Below, piece by piece: positions 28,522 through 37,169 of a stretch of 64,000 nucleotides of DNA. Positions within the stretch are counted from its first letter, which is position 1. Each line of letters starts with the position of its first letter. Under the pieces are notes generated by a model, which saw only the letters and a program-made list of their open reading frames with translations, did no database searches and was not told the DNA's origin. Position numbers and translations under genes: made by a program. This DNA is from an uncultured Thalassotalea sp. (GTDB lineage: Bacteria; Pseudomonadota; Gammaproteobacteria; Enterobacterales; Alteromonadaceae). The stretch lies in assembly GCA_947492575.1 (NCBI GenBank), contig CANLNK010000001.1, forward strand, positions 558,001-622,000, in the 5' to 3' direction.

Positions 28522-30426
28522 ATGCGGTTTTTAAGTTCAGCGCTGTTATTTTCTCCTTTTCTTATTGTTTCGGCGGTACATGCCGATGATGTGGAAACTA
28601 TAGAAGTTCGAGCCGAGCGTAACCGTCTTTTAGCGAGTGAACTAGCCGATAACAACACCAAAGCATTGGCAGTATTCGATACTGCGACCGTAAAAAGTAC
28701 GTGGGCGGAATGGCTTGCTGTTGATCCTAGTGCTCACTTGAATGGGCAGGGCGGTTTGCTGCAGAGTTACAGTGTCCGTGGATTCAGCCGTGCGCGTATT
28801 CGTACTGAAGTCGATGGTGTGCCTATCATTACTGATCGACGTGCTGGCAATTCTGCCTCTTTTATCAGCCCTGTGTTAATTGAACGAATAGACTTACAAA
28901 AAGGGCCAAGCTCAACACTTTACGGTTCTGATGCAATGGGTGGAGTGATAAATCTTGTATCCTCACAGTTTGAAACTAACCAAGTAAGCGCAAGTTGGCA
29001 GTCTAACGACCAATACAAAGAACTTGGTTTATTGTTAGGTAACGAAACGATACAAACTGGCTTTAGCTATCGTCATGCTAATGACGCAGAGGCGGCGAAC
29101 AACACTGCATTAAACACTGGCTTTGAGCAATTTAGCGGCCTAGTGAAGTGGTCATCAGTCATTAATGGCGTCAATGTCAATGCGAGTTGGTTACCAAGCT
29201 TAGCGAAGAATATCGGTAAAAGTTCAAGTCAGTACCCTGCTGATCGCATTGTTGATTATCCAGAAGAATTGCATAGTGTCAGTCAGGTGGCATTGCAAAG
29301 AGATAATGATTGGTACTTGAAGCTATTTCACCACTATCAAAACTGGGATACGGATACGTTAAGAGTAGGCAGTAGGCAAAATACTACTAACTATCAGTCA
29401 CATACATTAGGCGGCTTAGCACTGGTGTCCATGCAATGGCTTGCTGGTGAGGGGCGTATTGGTGTCGATTGGTTATCTCGAAAAGGCGTTGATATTAGAG
29501 ACACTGAAAAGTCGCTTAGGGGTGAAGTTAACTATCACAAGAAAGTTGTCGATGCAGCTCAAGATAATTATGCATTGTTTAGCGACTTACATTGGCAAAT
29601 AGATACTTTAAAAGTATCTGTTGGTGCCCGTTTTGACGTGATTGAGCAACGACAACATATCAGTGAAGCTGTTACAGAAAGTAAGGTTGATGACCACCAG
29701 TTGAACGGCAGTTTTGCACTTGAACATAACCTTTCTGCGGAGCACCAACTGCGTTTCGAATGGGGAACAGGTTTTCGTTTTCCTACGCTATCAGAGCTTT
29801 ACTTTGAAGGAGAAACGCCGAGAGGTACCACTATCGGAAACACGAATTTGGTGCCTGAGCAAAGTCAGGGAAGTCAATTGCGTTGGTTAGCTCAGTTTAC
29901 GCCAAGCTGGCAAATGAATGCAGAAGCTTACTACTATCACCTTGATAACTATATCGAACGATACGATATAAATGACGACGTCCGCAGTTATCGAAACCTT
30001 GATAGTGCGAGAATCTATGGTGCTGAGCTTAGCGTTGTATGGCAAGGTACATCCGTTAAATTTAAGCCTTGGTCAATGGTGCTTAGCGGCCAATACCAAA
30101 AGGGTGAAACTGATGACGGTCAGATACTCGCTGATCTGCTACCGGCAAAAATTAATTGGCACACTGATTGGCGAAGCGACTCTTTTACATGGACAAATCA
30201 ACTGATGTGGCAGCTCAGTCAGACAAATGTTGGCAATGGTGAAGTAAGACGTGATAATAATTTCGTTTGGAACATGAGTATAGAGAAGCCGTTGTCATCT
30301 GACGTTACACTATCTGTTTATGGCAAAAACTTAACCGACAGTGATCACTTTACGACGGCAGACGAAGATGCCCCTTATACTGTTGGTCGAAGTTTTGGAG
30401 CTAAGTTGACGATAAACTTTAATTAG
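28522..30426 (+). CDS. TonB-dependent outer-membrane receptor in the ovothiol/hut region
   Basis: 634 residues from the ATG at 28522, which gives the signal peptide MRFLSSALLFSPFLIVS...HA; a TTG at 28474 would add 16 poorly fitting residues, and no good ribosome site marks either. The TonB-box-like ETIEVRAER is followed by the plug (RTEVDGVPIITDRR, QKGPSSTLYGSDAMGGVIN) and a 22-strand-type barrel ending in LTINFN. The size is like siderophore, haem, cobalamin and metal receptors rather than the 900-1000-residue sugar receptors elsewhere in this window. It starts 143 bp after the OvoB candidate and is convergent with the LysR gene. Its ligand could be a metal, a histidine-containing compound or a thiohistidine; the sequence does not decide. 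Confidence 0.88.
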   Translation: MRFLSSALLFSPFLIVSAVHADDVETIEVRAERNRLLASELADNNTKALAVFDTATVKSTWAEWLAVDPSAHLNGQGGLLQSYSVRGFSRARIRTEVDGVPIITDRRAGNSASFISPVLIERIDLQKGPSSTLYGSDAMGGVINLVSSQFETNQVSASWQSNDQYKELGLLLGNETIQTGFSYRHANDAEAANNTALNTGFEQFSGLVKWSSVINGVNVNASWLPSLAKNIGKSSSQYPADRIVDYPEELHSVSQVALQRDNDWYLKLFHHYQNWDTDTLRVGSRQNTTNYQSHTLGGLALVSMQWLAGEGRIGVDWLSRKGVDIRDTEKSLRGEVNYHKKVVDAAQDNYALFSDLHWQIDTLKVSVGARFDVIEQRQHISEAVTESKVDDHQLNGSFALEHNLSAEHQLRFEWGTGFRFPTLSELYFEGETPRGTTIGNTNLVPEQSQGSQLRWLAQFTPSWQMNAEAYYYHLDNYIERYDINDDVRSYRNLDSARIYGAELSVVWQGTSVKFKPWSMVLSGQYQKGETDDGQILADLLPAKINWHTDWRSDSFTWTNQLMWQLSQTNVGNGEVRRDNNFVWNMSIEKPLSSDVTLSVYGKNLTDSDHFTTADEDAPYTVGRSFGAKLTINFN

Positions 30427-30432
30427 CACTTA

Positions 30433-31335
30433 TTAGTTTAGCTGTTGATGGCACTGCTTTATTTCGTCAATTAATGCTTGGGCTAGCGGCGAGGTTAGCT
30501 GATTCTTGGAAGTTATCAACATCAACGGAATTTGGTACGAGTACTTCTCAGGACGAATCACTTTAAACTCCCCTTTATCTACCCAATAGCTGGCGTAATG
30601 CTCAGGCAAATATCCGATAAACCCGCCAGAAAGAATCAATTGAGCAATGCCTTCATCATGATAAGCGGTTGCACTATTGGTGTAATTTAGCCCGTCATTG
30701 CGAACTTCTTTATCACGCATATAGTTACTGGTAATCACTTCAGCCTGCTTAAGCAGTTTAGCTTGCTCATTCGGTTTACAGTTAAAGAGTGGATGTCCTT
30801 TACCACAGTACAAATAGTTAATTTCATTGTGCAGAGGATGATATTCAAGGCCACGGATGGGATGGCGACTGACCCCTAGTCCAACTAACGAACGACCATT
30901 TATCACCGAGGTTTCCACTTCCCGCGTTTCACAAACGTTAATATCAAACTGAATGTTATTGCCCTTCGTTTTTAAGTTCGCAATCACCTCTGCAATGCGG
31001 CATCTAGGATCACTAACAAGCGTATCAATAGTGGCAATCGTGACCCTGCCAGATAATTCATCTTTAGAGCTAGCCACCGTAGAAGCAAACGCCTCACATT
31101 GTTGCAGCAATTCAAGCGATGCTTGATAGGTTATCCTGCCAGGTTCTGTAATTTCAAAACCACTTCTACCGCGTTTACATAGCTTTAATCCAAGGCGCAC
31201 TTCAAGATCAGATAAGTGTGCACTTATGGTAGAACGTCCTATATTTAAACGGGATTCAGCCGCTGATAAACCGCCGCACTCAACGATTGCGACAAATATT
31301 CTGAGCAGTTTTAAATCAACGTCATGAACTTGCAT
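30433..31335 (-). CDS. LysR-family transcriptional regulator
   Basis: 300 residues: N-terminal winged helix-turn-helix (about 6-65; LKLLRIFVAIVECGGLSAAESRLNIGRSTIS) and a periplasmic-binding-like effector domain (about 92-295). It is divergent from hutH across 198 bp, the usual arrangement in which a LysR protein controls its neighbour and itself. Histidine utilisation in most gammaproteobacteria is controlled by the GntR-type repressor HutC, so a LysR partner here is unusual. Histidine, urocanate or a related compound is the natural guess for its effector. It ends only 6 bp from the convergent TonB receptor stop. Confidence 0.9.
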   Translation of the reverse strand: MQVHDVDLKLLRIFVAIVECGGLSAAESRLNIGRSTISAHLSDLEVRLGLKLCKRGRSGFEITEPGRITYQASLELLQQCEAFASTVASSKDELSGRVTIATIDTLVSDPRCRIAEVIANLKTKGNNIQFDINVCETREVETSVINGRSLVGLGVSRHPIRGLEYHPLHNEINYLYCGKGHPLFNCKPNEQAKLLKQAEVITSNYMRDKEVRNDGLNYTNSATAYHDEGIAQLILSGGFIGYLPEHYASYWVDKGEFKVIRPEKYSYQIPLMLITSKNQLTSPLAQALIDEIKQCHQQLN

Positions 31336-31388
31336 ATCCCAAAACCTTTTAGTGATAAATTTTAACCAGAACTTAGTTTGATTTTTAG

Positions 31389-31404
31389 TTCGGAAAATTC
31401 GGAA
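31389..31404. promoter_or_regulatory. Candidate LysR operator: TTCGGAA direct repeat
   Basis: TTCGGAA-AA-TTCGGAA lies in the LysR-hutH gap, about 130 bp before hutH and 54 bp before the LysR gene. It also contains TTC-N10-GAA, compatible with the loose T-N11-A LysR motif. The call rests on position and repetition only. Confidence 0.3.
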
Positions 31405-31533
31405 TGAATTACGGTTATTATGTATCTATAAAACTTTGTCAGCAAGGTAAAATGAAGACAAATTTGTGCTTTCCAATATATAAAAGTACGAAACAAAAGC
31501 ACGTAGAATTCATAGATAGTTAGGAGTATAAAG

Positions 31534-33045
31534 ATGACATTTAAGTACGGTATTGATCATCTAGACCTAGACACGGTTAACGGTATTGCCGATGGCAGTA
31601 TTAAAGCTGAACTTAGCACTGAGGCAATCGAAAAAATTAATATAAGCCGCCAACGTGTAGAAAAAATGGCAGCCTCAGATGAAGCCGTTTACGGTATTAA
31701 TACAGGTTTTGGACCGTTATGTGATACCCAAATCACGCCAGAAGAAACCGCTCTATTACAAAAGAATTTGTTAATCACTCATGCGGTTGGTGTTGGTGAG
31801 CCAATTGCTAAACACAACTCTAAATTAATGCTGATCACCAAAGTTCACGCATTAAGCCAAGGCTTCTCAGGTATTCGCTTAGAAACCGTAGAAAGAATGC
31901 TCAAGTTTATTGAACTCGATATCATCCCTGTTGTACCAGAGCAAGGCTCAGTGGGGGCTTCAGGCGACTTAGCTCCACTTTCACACCTTTTCTTACCATT
32001 ACTTGGCGAGGGTGAGTTTTGGGTAAATGGTACAAATGGTGAAGAGATTCGACCAGCAGCACAGGTACTAAAAGCAAATAACCTTGAGCCAATGGAGTTA
32101 TTGGCAAAAGAAGGTTTAGCCCTAATTAATGGTACACAGTTCATTCTTTCACATGCAATTACAGGCTTAACCAAGATGCGTTACTTGCTTGATTTAGCCG
32201 ATTTAACCGGTGCGATGAGCATTGAAGGTATGCAAGGCAGTGAATCGCCGTTTAGAGAAGAGCTACACGCAACACGTCCTTTCCCTGGTAACCTTGAAGT
32301 TGCTAAACGTATGCGTTTCTTTTTTAAAGATTCAGAGAACATGGCATCGCATACTGACTGTGACCGCGTACAAGACCCTTACTCACTTCGTTGTATTCCT
32401 CAGGTGCATGGTGCATCACGTAATGCTTACAACCATTTATTAGAAATGACAGAGCTTGAAATGAACTCTGTTACCGACAACCCGATTGTTATCAGCGCTG
32501 AAGAAGCCATTTCAGGCGGTAGCTTCCACGGCCAACCACTGGCAATGGTGTTAGATTACGCATCAATTGCAGCAGCTGAATTAGGTAACATTTCTGACCG
32601 CCGTTGCTACTTATTACTTGAAGGTTTACACGGCCTACCACGCCTATTAACCGTCGCAGGTGGCTTAAATTCAGGCATGATGATCCCACAATATGCAACA
32701 GCAGCGCTTGTGACAGAAAACAAGTCACTTTGTTTCCCACCATCTGCTGACAGTGTTCCAACGTCAATGGGACAAGAAGATCACGTGTCTATGGGTAGCA
32801 TTTCAAGCCGTAAGCTCAATCAAATCTTAGGCAATGTTGAGAAGATTTTTGCGATTGAGTTAATGTACGCCGCGCAAGCTATCGACTTTAGACGTCCCAA
32901 CAAGTGTTCAGACATCATCGAAGAAAACTTCGCGATTATTCGAGAAAAAGTAGCGAAGTTAGAAGAAGACCGATTATTAAAGCCTGATATTGATGCGCTT
33001 ATCGCATTAGTAAAATCTCAAGCATTCAACGTTACGGCTCACTAG
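31534..33045 (+). CDS. hutH: Histidine ammonia-lyase
   Basis: First step of histidine degradation: histidine to urocanate plus ammonia. 503 residues; ATG with TAGGAG at 31521-31526. The MIO cofactor tripeptide A142-S143-G144 sits in GSVGASGDLAPLSH. The selectivity pair in LLITHAVGVG is Thr-His, close to Ser-His of histidine lyases and unlike Phe-Leu of phenylalanine lyases. GQEDHVSMGS, near the C-terminal third, is also characteristic of HutH. The N terminus differs from that of classical proteobacterial HutH. It is followed by hutU after 13 bp, forming an operon; hutI and hutG are not present, so the pathway must be completed elsewhere. Confidence 0.93.
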   Translation: MTFKYGIDHLDLDTVNGIADGSIKAELSTEAIEKINISRQRVEKMAASDEAVYGINTGFGPLCDTQITPEETALLQKNLLITHAVGVGEPIAKHNSKLMLITKVHALSQGFSGIRLETVERMLKFIELDIIPVVPEQGSVGASGDLAPLSHLFLPLLGEGEFWVNGTNGEEIRPAAQVLKANNLEPMELLAKEGLALINGTQFILSHAITGLTKMRYLLDLADLTGAMSIEGMQGSESPFREELHATRPFPGNLEVAKRMRFFFKDSENMASHTDCDRVQDPYSLRCIPQVHGASRNAYNHLLEMTELEMNSVTDNPIVISAEEAISGGSFHGQPLAMVLDYASIAAAELGNISDRRCYLLLEGLHGLPRLLTVAGGLNSGMMIPQYATAALVTENKSLCFPPSADSVPTSMGQEDHVSMGSISSRKLNQILGNVEKIFAIELMYAAQAIDFRRPNKCSDIIEENFAIIREKVAKLEEDRLLKPDIDALIALVKSQAFNVTAH

Positions 33046-33058
33046 AAGGAATCAGATT

Positions 33059-35071
33059 ATGACTTTTGAAGAAATCATCACTCAGGGTATCCCTAGTGAA
33101 TTACCAGCGCCTCAGCCGTACCCTGCATGTGTAAGCCGTGCGCCAAAGCGTAAAGACATTTTATCGGTAGAAGAAAAGCAACTCGCAGTGCGTAATGCAT
33201 TGCGTTACTTCCCTGTTGAATGGCACGCTGAATTAGCGGAAGAATTTGCGCAAGAGCTTAAAGATTTTGGTCGTATTTACATGTACCGCTTTAAGCCAAA
33301 CTATGAGATGAAAGCCCGTACAATTTCAGACTACCCAGCAAAATGTCAGCAAGCAGCTGCCATTATGTTAATGGTAGACAACAACTTAGATCCTGCAGTT
33401 GCACAGCATCCACAAGAGCTAATCACCTATGGTGGTAACGGTGCTGTTTTCCAAAACTGGGCGCAGTATTTATTAGCAATGAAATACCTAAGTGAGATGG
33501 AAAGTGATCAAACGCTTCACATCTACTCGGGTCACCCGATGGGTTTATTCCCATCTTCAGAAGATGCACCGCGTGTCGTTGTCACCAACGGAATGATGAT
33601 CCCGAACTACTCGAAGCCTGATGACTGGGAAAAGTTCAATGCCTTAGGTGTAACCCAGTACGGTCAAATGACCGCGGGTTCATTCATGTACATTGGCCCA
33701 CAAGGTATTGTTCACGGCACAACCATTACGGTAATGAATGCATTCCGTAAAGTGTTCGCTGCACAAGGGAAGAAGGGCGAGTCACCAAAAGGGAAAATTT
33801 TCCTGACTGCCGGTCTTGGCGGCATGAGTGGCGCACAACCTAAAGCAGGTAACATTGCTAACTGTATTACTGTTTGTGCAGAAGTAAACGCTCATGCAGC
33901 AACTAAACGTCACCAACAAGGTTGGGTTGATGAGCTTATCGACAACATGGACGACTTAGTTGCTCGTGTTCGCACAGCACAAGACAATGAAGAAGTGGTT
34001 TCAATTGCATTTATTGGTAACGTGGTTGATGTTTGGGAAACCTTCTATGAAGAAGAAATCTTCGTTCATTTGGGATCAGACCAAACCTCACTGCACAACC
34101 CATGGTCAGGCGGTTACTACCCAGTAGAGATTTCTTACGAAGAATCGAACCGTTTAATTCGTGAAGAACCAGAAGTATTCAAAGAAAAAGTACAAGCGAC
34201 GTTGAAGCGTCATGCTGATGCAGTGAACAAGCACACAGCGCGCGGCACCTACTTCTTCGACTACGGTAATGCTTTCTTACTTGAATCATCACGCGCTGGT
34301 GGCGACGTAATGGCTGAAAACGGTATTGATTTTAAATACCCGTCATACGTGCAAGATATCTTAGGCCCAATGTGTTTCGACTACGGTTTTGGTCCATTCC
34401 GCTGGGTATGTACTTCAGGTAACCCAGACGATTTAGATAAAACTGACGCAATTGCAGCTAAAGTGCTGAACAGAATCATGGAAGAGTCACCTGAAGAAAT
34501 TCAGCAGCAGATGCAAGATAACATCACCTGGATTAACGATGCTAAGCAGAACAAGCTAGTCGTCGGCTCTCAAGCACGTATCTTATACGCTGATGCGCAA
34601 GGCCGTGCAGAAATTGCTAAAGCCTTTAATGATGCCATCAACGCAGGTGAAATTGGCCCAGTGGTACTTGGTCGTGATCACCACGACGTATCAGGCACTG
34701 ACTCACCATTCCGTGAAACCTCTAACATTTACGATGGTAGCCGTTTTACCGCTGATATGGCGATTCACAACGTGATTGGCGACAGCTTCCGCGGCGCTAC
34801 GTGGGTGTCAATCCATAACGGTGGTGGCGTTGGCTGGGGTGAAGTAATGAACGGTGGCTTCGGTATGCTACTTGACGGCAGCGAAGCGTCAGAGCGTCGT
34901 TTAAAATCAATGTTACTGTTTGATGTAAACAACGGTATTGCTCGTCGTAGCTGGGCACGTAACGAAGAAGCTAACTTTGCGATTAAACGTGAAATGGCAC
35001 GTACACCTAAACTGAAAGTGACGTTAGCCAACTTAGTTGAAGACGATATTGTAGATAACCTAAATTTCTAG
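33059..35071 (+). CDS. hutU: Urocanate hydratase, long form
   Basis: Converts urocanate to imidazolone propionate with a tightly bound NAD+. 670 residues, against about 555 for usual proteobacterial HutU, so this is the long form known from Bacteroidota and animals (from memory). Visible family sequence: MYRFKPNYEMKAR, ITYGGNGAVFQNWAQ, LHIYSGHPMGLFPS, TAGSFMYIGPQGIVHGT, FDYGFGPFRWVCTSG, LGRDHHDVSGTDSPFRET and SIHNGGGVGWGE. AGAAGGA precedes the ATG. It is the last gene of the hutHU operon and is closed by a strong hairpin. The length and style suggest hutHU did not come from the usual proteobacterial hut set. Confidence 0.93.
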   Translation: MTFEEIITQGIPSELPAPQPYPACVSRAPKRKDILSVEEKQLAVRNALRYFPVEWHAELAEEFAQELKDFGRIYMYRFKPNYEMKARTISDYPAKCQQAAAIMLMVDNNLDPAVAQHPQELITYGGNGAVFQNWAQYLLAMKYLSEMESDQTLHIYSGHPMGLFPSSEDAPRVVVTNGMMIPNYSKPDDWEKFNALGVTQYGQMTAGSFMYIGPQGIVHGTTITVMNAFRKVFAAQGKKGESPKGKIFLTAGLGGMSGAQPKAGNIANCITVCAEVNAHAATKRHQQGWVDELIDNMDDLVARVRTAQDNEEVVSIAFIGNVVDVWETFYEEEIFVHLGSDQTSLHNPWSGGYYPVEISYEESNRLIREEPEVFKEKVQATLKRHADAVNKHTARGTYFFDYGNAFLLESSRAGGDVMAENGIDFKYPSYVQDILGPMCFDYGFGPFRWVCTSGNPDDLDKTDAIAAKVLNRIMEESPEEIQQQMQDNITWINDAKQNKLVVGSQARILYADAQGRAEIAKAFNDAINAGEIGPVVLGRDHHDVSGTDSPFRETSNIYDGSRFTADMAIHNVIGDSFRGATWVSIHNGGGVGWGEVMNGGFGMLLDGSEASERRLKSMLLFDVNNGIARRSWARNEEANFAIKREMARTPKLKVTLANLVEDDIVDNLNF

Positions 35072-35097
35072 TTTTTTATCTAGTTAATAGTGAAAAC

Positions 35098-35143
35098 AAA
35101 AGCCCTGATGATGACTGTCGATTCAGTAATCATCAGGGCTTTT
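35098..35143. terminator. Large terminator between hutU and the convergent amylase gene
   Basis: AAAAGCCCTGATGAT pairs with ATCATCAGGGCTTTT, and an inner ACTG/CAGT adds a second stem in the loop. It is usable from both strands and separates hutU from the starch locus. Confidence 0.88.
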
Positions 35144-35179
35144 CTGTGTAAGTATGTGAGTACGATTAAATCAGCACTG

Positions 35180-37138
35180 TTAATTCAACTTGAAAACGTG
35201 TGCTGATTGCTTAGGTATCAGTAAATCGCCATTTGCTTTCTGTGGTTTAGTGAGCGAGCTTGCGTTAAGTGCGATAGGCATTAAACTATTGGCATTACTC
35301 AACATTTCATCGAAGCGCTCTAGTGATATGGCAGTATCTTGGGTATTTTTGTTGATAACTATCATGTATTGCTCGTTATCATCGTATCTGAAATACACAT
35401 AAACGCCATTCTCAGGTCCATAGTGACGAAGCTTGCCTTGGTGAATTGCTGGTGTGTTTTTACGCCAATTTAGTAACGTACGCATAAAGTGCTTTGAAGC
35501 TTTCTGCGCTTTGCTTAGCCCTTTATTGTTAAAACCATTGACCTTGTCATCTTGCCAACCACCCGGAAAATCGGTTCGAATAATACCGTGGTCGTCGGTG
35601 CCTGGATTACTCATCAAAATTTCTGTGCCGTAGAAAAATTGGGGAATACCACGTGTAGTGGCTAGGTATACCATAGCAATATTGAATAAGGCTTGGTCTT
35701 CTTTGAGCTGAGTATAGATTCGGCTCATGTCGTGATTATCAAGGAAGACAACTAAGTTTTCTGGGGCAGGGTAGAGAAAATCGTTTGCCAACATTCGATA
35801 GAGTTCGTTAAGCCCAGTATTCCAATTTTCCTGATTTGTTAGGCCTTTAATAAGCGCATCTTGTAGTGGAAAGTCCATTACGCTGGGTAAGTAAGACTGA
35901 TAGCCATCATGTGTTTGCTTCCCTTTTTGCCAATAAGAGACTATCGCGGGATTAGTGGTCCACTCTTCACCTACAATATTGATATTTGGGTATTCGTTAG
36001 TAACGCGGCGCGTCCACTCAGTCAAAAAAGCCTTATCTGGGTATGAGTAGGTATCAACGCGAATACCTGACAGATTGGCGTACTCCAACCACCAAATGGT
36101 GTTTTGTATTAAGTAGTTTGCCATCAAGGGGTTACGTTGATTCAAGTCTGGCATTGTTGGTACAAACCAGCCGTCTGAAAACACCGTTTTATCGCTTACC
36201 GCAGCGTATGGATCATGCAGGGCTTCACGTTTGTGATTAGTCCCTTGATAGCTTTGACCTTGATAGTTGTACCAATCTTTTGTTGGCAAGTCGTTGTGCC
36301 ACCAGTGACCAGAGCCAGCGTGATTTAAAACAACATCGATGATAATACCAATACCTCGCTCCTGTCCTTTTGCTGAAAGCTCCCGATACAAAGCATTGCT
36401 ACCAAAGCGAGCATCAATATTGTAAAAGTCAGTCGCCGAATAGCCATGATATGAGTAGGTTTCTTGATTGTTTTCAACAACAGGGTTTAGCCATATCTGG
36501 GTAAAGCCCATGTCAGCAATATAATCTAAATGATTGATAATGCCTTGAATGTCGCCACCGTGTCGGCCACCAGCTTTATCGCGACTCGGACCTTCAATTA
36601 AACCTGTAACACTATCGTTATCTGGATCGCCGTTGGCAAACCTATCAGGCGTAATTAAGTAAATAGCATCTTTAGCACCGTAACTTTGACTCGCTGCATG
36701 GTTTTCTTGACGTGCTGCTAGTTGGTATGGGTAGCTAGTGACAACCTTATCACCTTGGTTAAAGTTAATAGTGATCGTTTGCGGTTTAGCATGCTTACCA
36801 ATTTCAAGATTGATAAATAAATAGTTATTGCTATCGACTCGTTGAACGCCAACCAACTTGACGTCACTGTCGCTGTTACCGCCTCGTAAGTTGCTTACAA
36901 TGCTTGGGGTTAACTCGCCAATATTCTTGCCATGCACTAACAGTTGTAGTGATGGCTCTTCCATCCCGACCCACCAAGATAATGGCTCTAAATGTTGAAT
37001 TTGATATTGTGCTGTTGAGGCTGTTGATGAAGCTGCTTCATCAGTTGGCACATTGCTTTGCTCGCTAGACAAAGGAGCAGCCAAGCTGCTGCTCGCTGAA
37101 AATGCACACAGGAGAAAAAGTACGTGTTTCTTTATCAC
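35180..37138 (-). CDS. Exported GH13 cyclomaltodextrinase/neopullulanase-like enzyme
   Basis: 652 residues, GTG start with AAGGAA upstream. Signal peptide 1-20 (cut at SLA/AP), a low-complexity linker, an N-terminal beta-sandwich like the cyclomaltodextrinase N domain (about 45-140), a GH13 barrel, and a small C-terminal beta domain. Catalytic residues: nucleophile D362 (GIRVDTYSY), acid/base E391 (IVGEEW), stabiliser D470 (FLDNHDMSR); DVVLNHAG is conserved region I. This is the layout of SusA-type neopullulanases, working on maltodextrins in the periplasm. It is the second gene of an operon, 31 bp after the pullulanase lipoprotein. Specific product range cannot be read from sequence. Confidence 0.88.
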   Translation of the reverse strand: MIKKHVLFLLCAFSASSSLAAPLSSEQSNVPTDEAASSTASTAQYQIQHLEPLSWWVGMEEPSLQLLVHGKNIGELTPSIVSNLRGGNSDSDVKLVGVQRVDSNNYLFINLEIGKHAKPQTITINFNQGDKVVTSYPYQLAARQENHAASQSYGAKDAIYLITPDRFANGDPDNDSVTGLIEGPSRDKAGGRHGGDIQGIINHLDYIADMGFTQIWLNPVVENNQETYSYHGYSATDFYNIDARFGSNALYRELSAKGQERGIGIIIDVVLNHAGSGHWWHNDLPTKDWYNYQGQSYQGTNHKREALHDPYAAVSDKTVFSDGWFVPTMPDLNQRNPLMANYLIQNTIWWLEYANLSGIRVDTYSYPDKAFLTEWTRRVTNEYPNINIVGEEWTTNPAIVSYWQKGKQTHDGYQSYLPSVMDFPLQDALIKGLTNQENWNTGLNELYRMLANDFLYPAPENLVVFLDNHDMSRIYTQLKEDQALFNIAMVYLATTRGIPQFFYGTEILMSNPGTDDHGIIRTDFPGGWQDDKVNGFNNKGLSKAQKASKHFMRTLLNWRKNTPAIHQGKLRHYGPENGVYVYFRYDDNEQYMIVINKNTQDTAISLERFDEMLSNANSLMPIALNASSLTKPQKANGDLLIPKQSAHVFKLN

Positions 37139-37169
37139 CAGATGTTCCTTCCTATATTGTTCTTATTAG

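Noticed and set aside
31534-33045. Tyrosine or phenylalanine ammonia-lyase
   Set aside because: Thr-His at the selectivity pair, GQEDHVSM and the hutU neighbour favour histidine ammonia-lyase.
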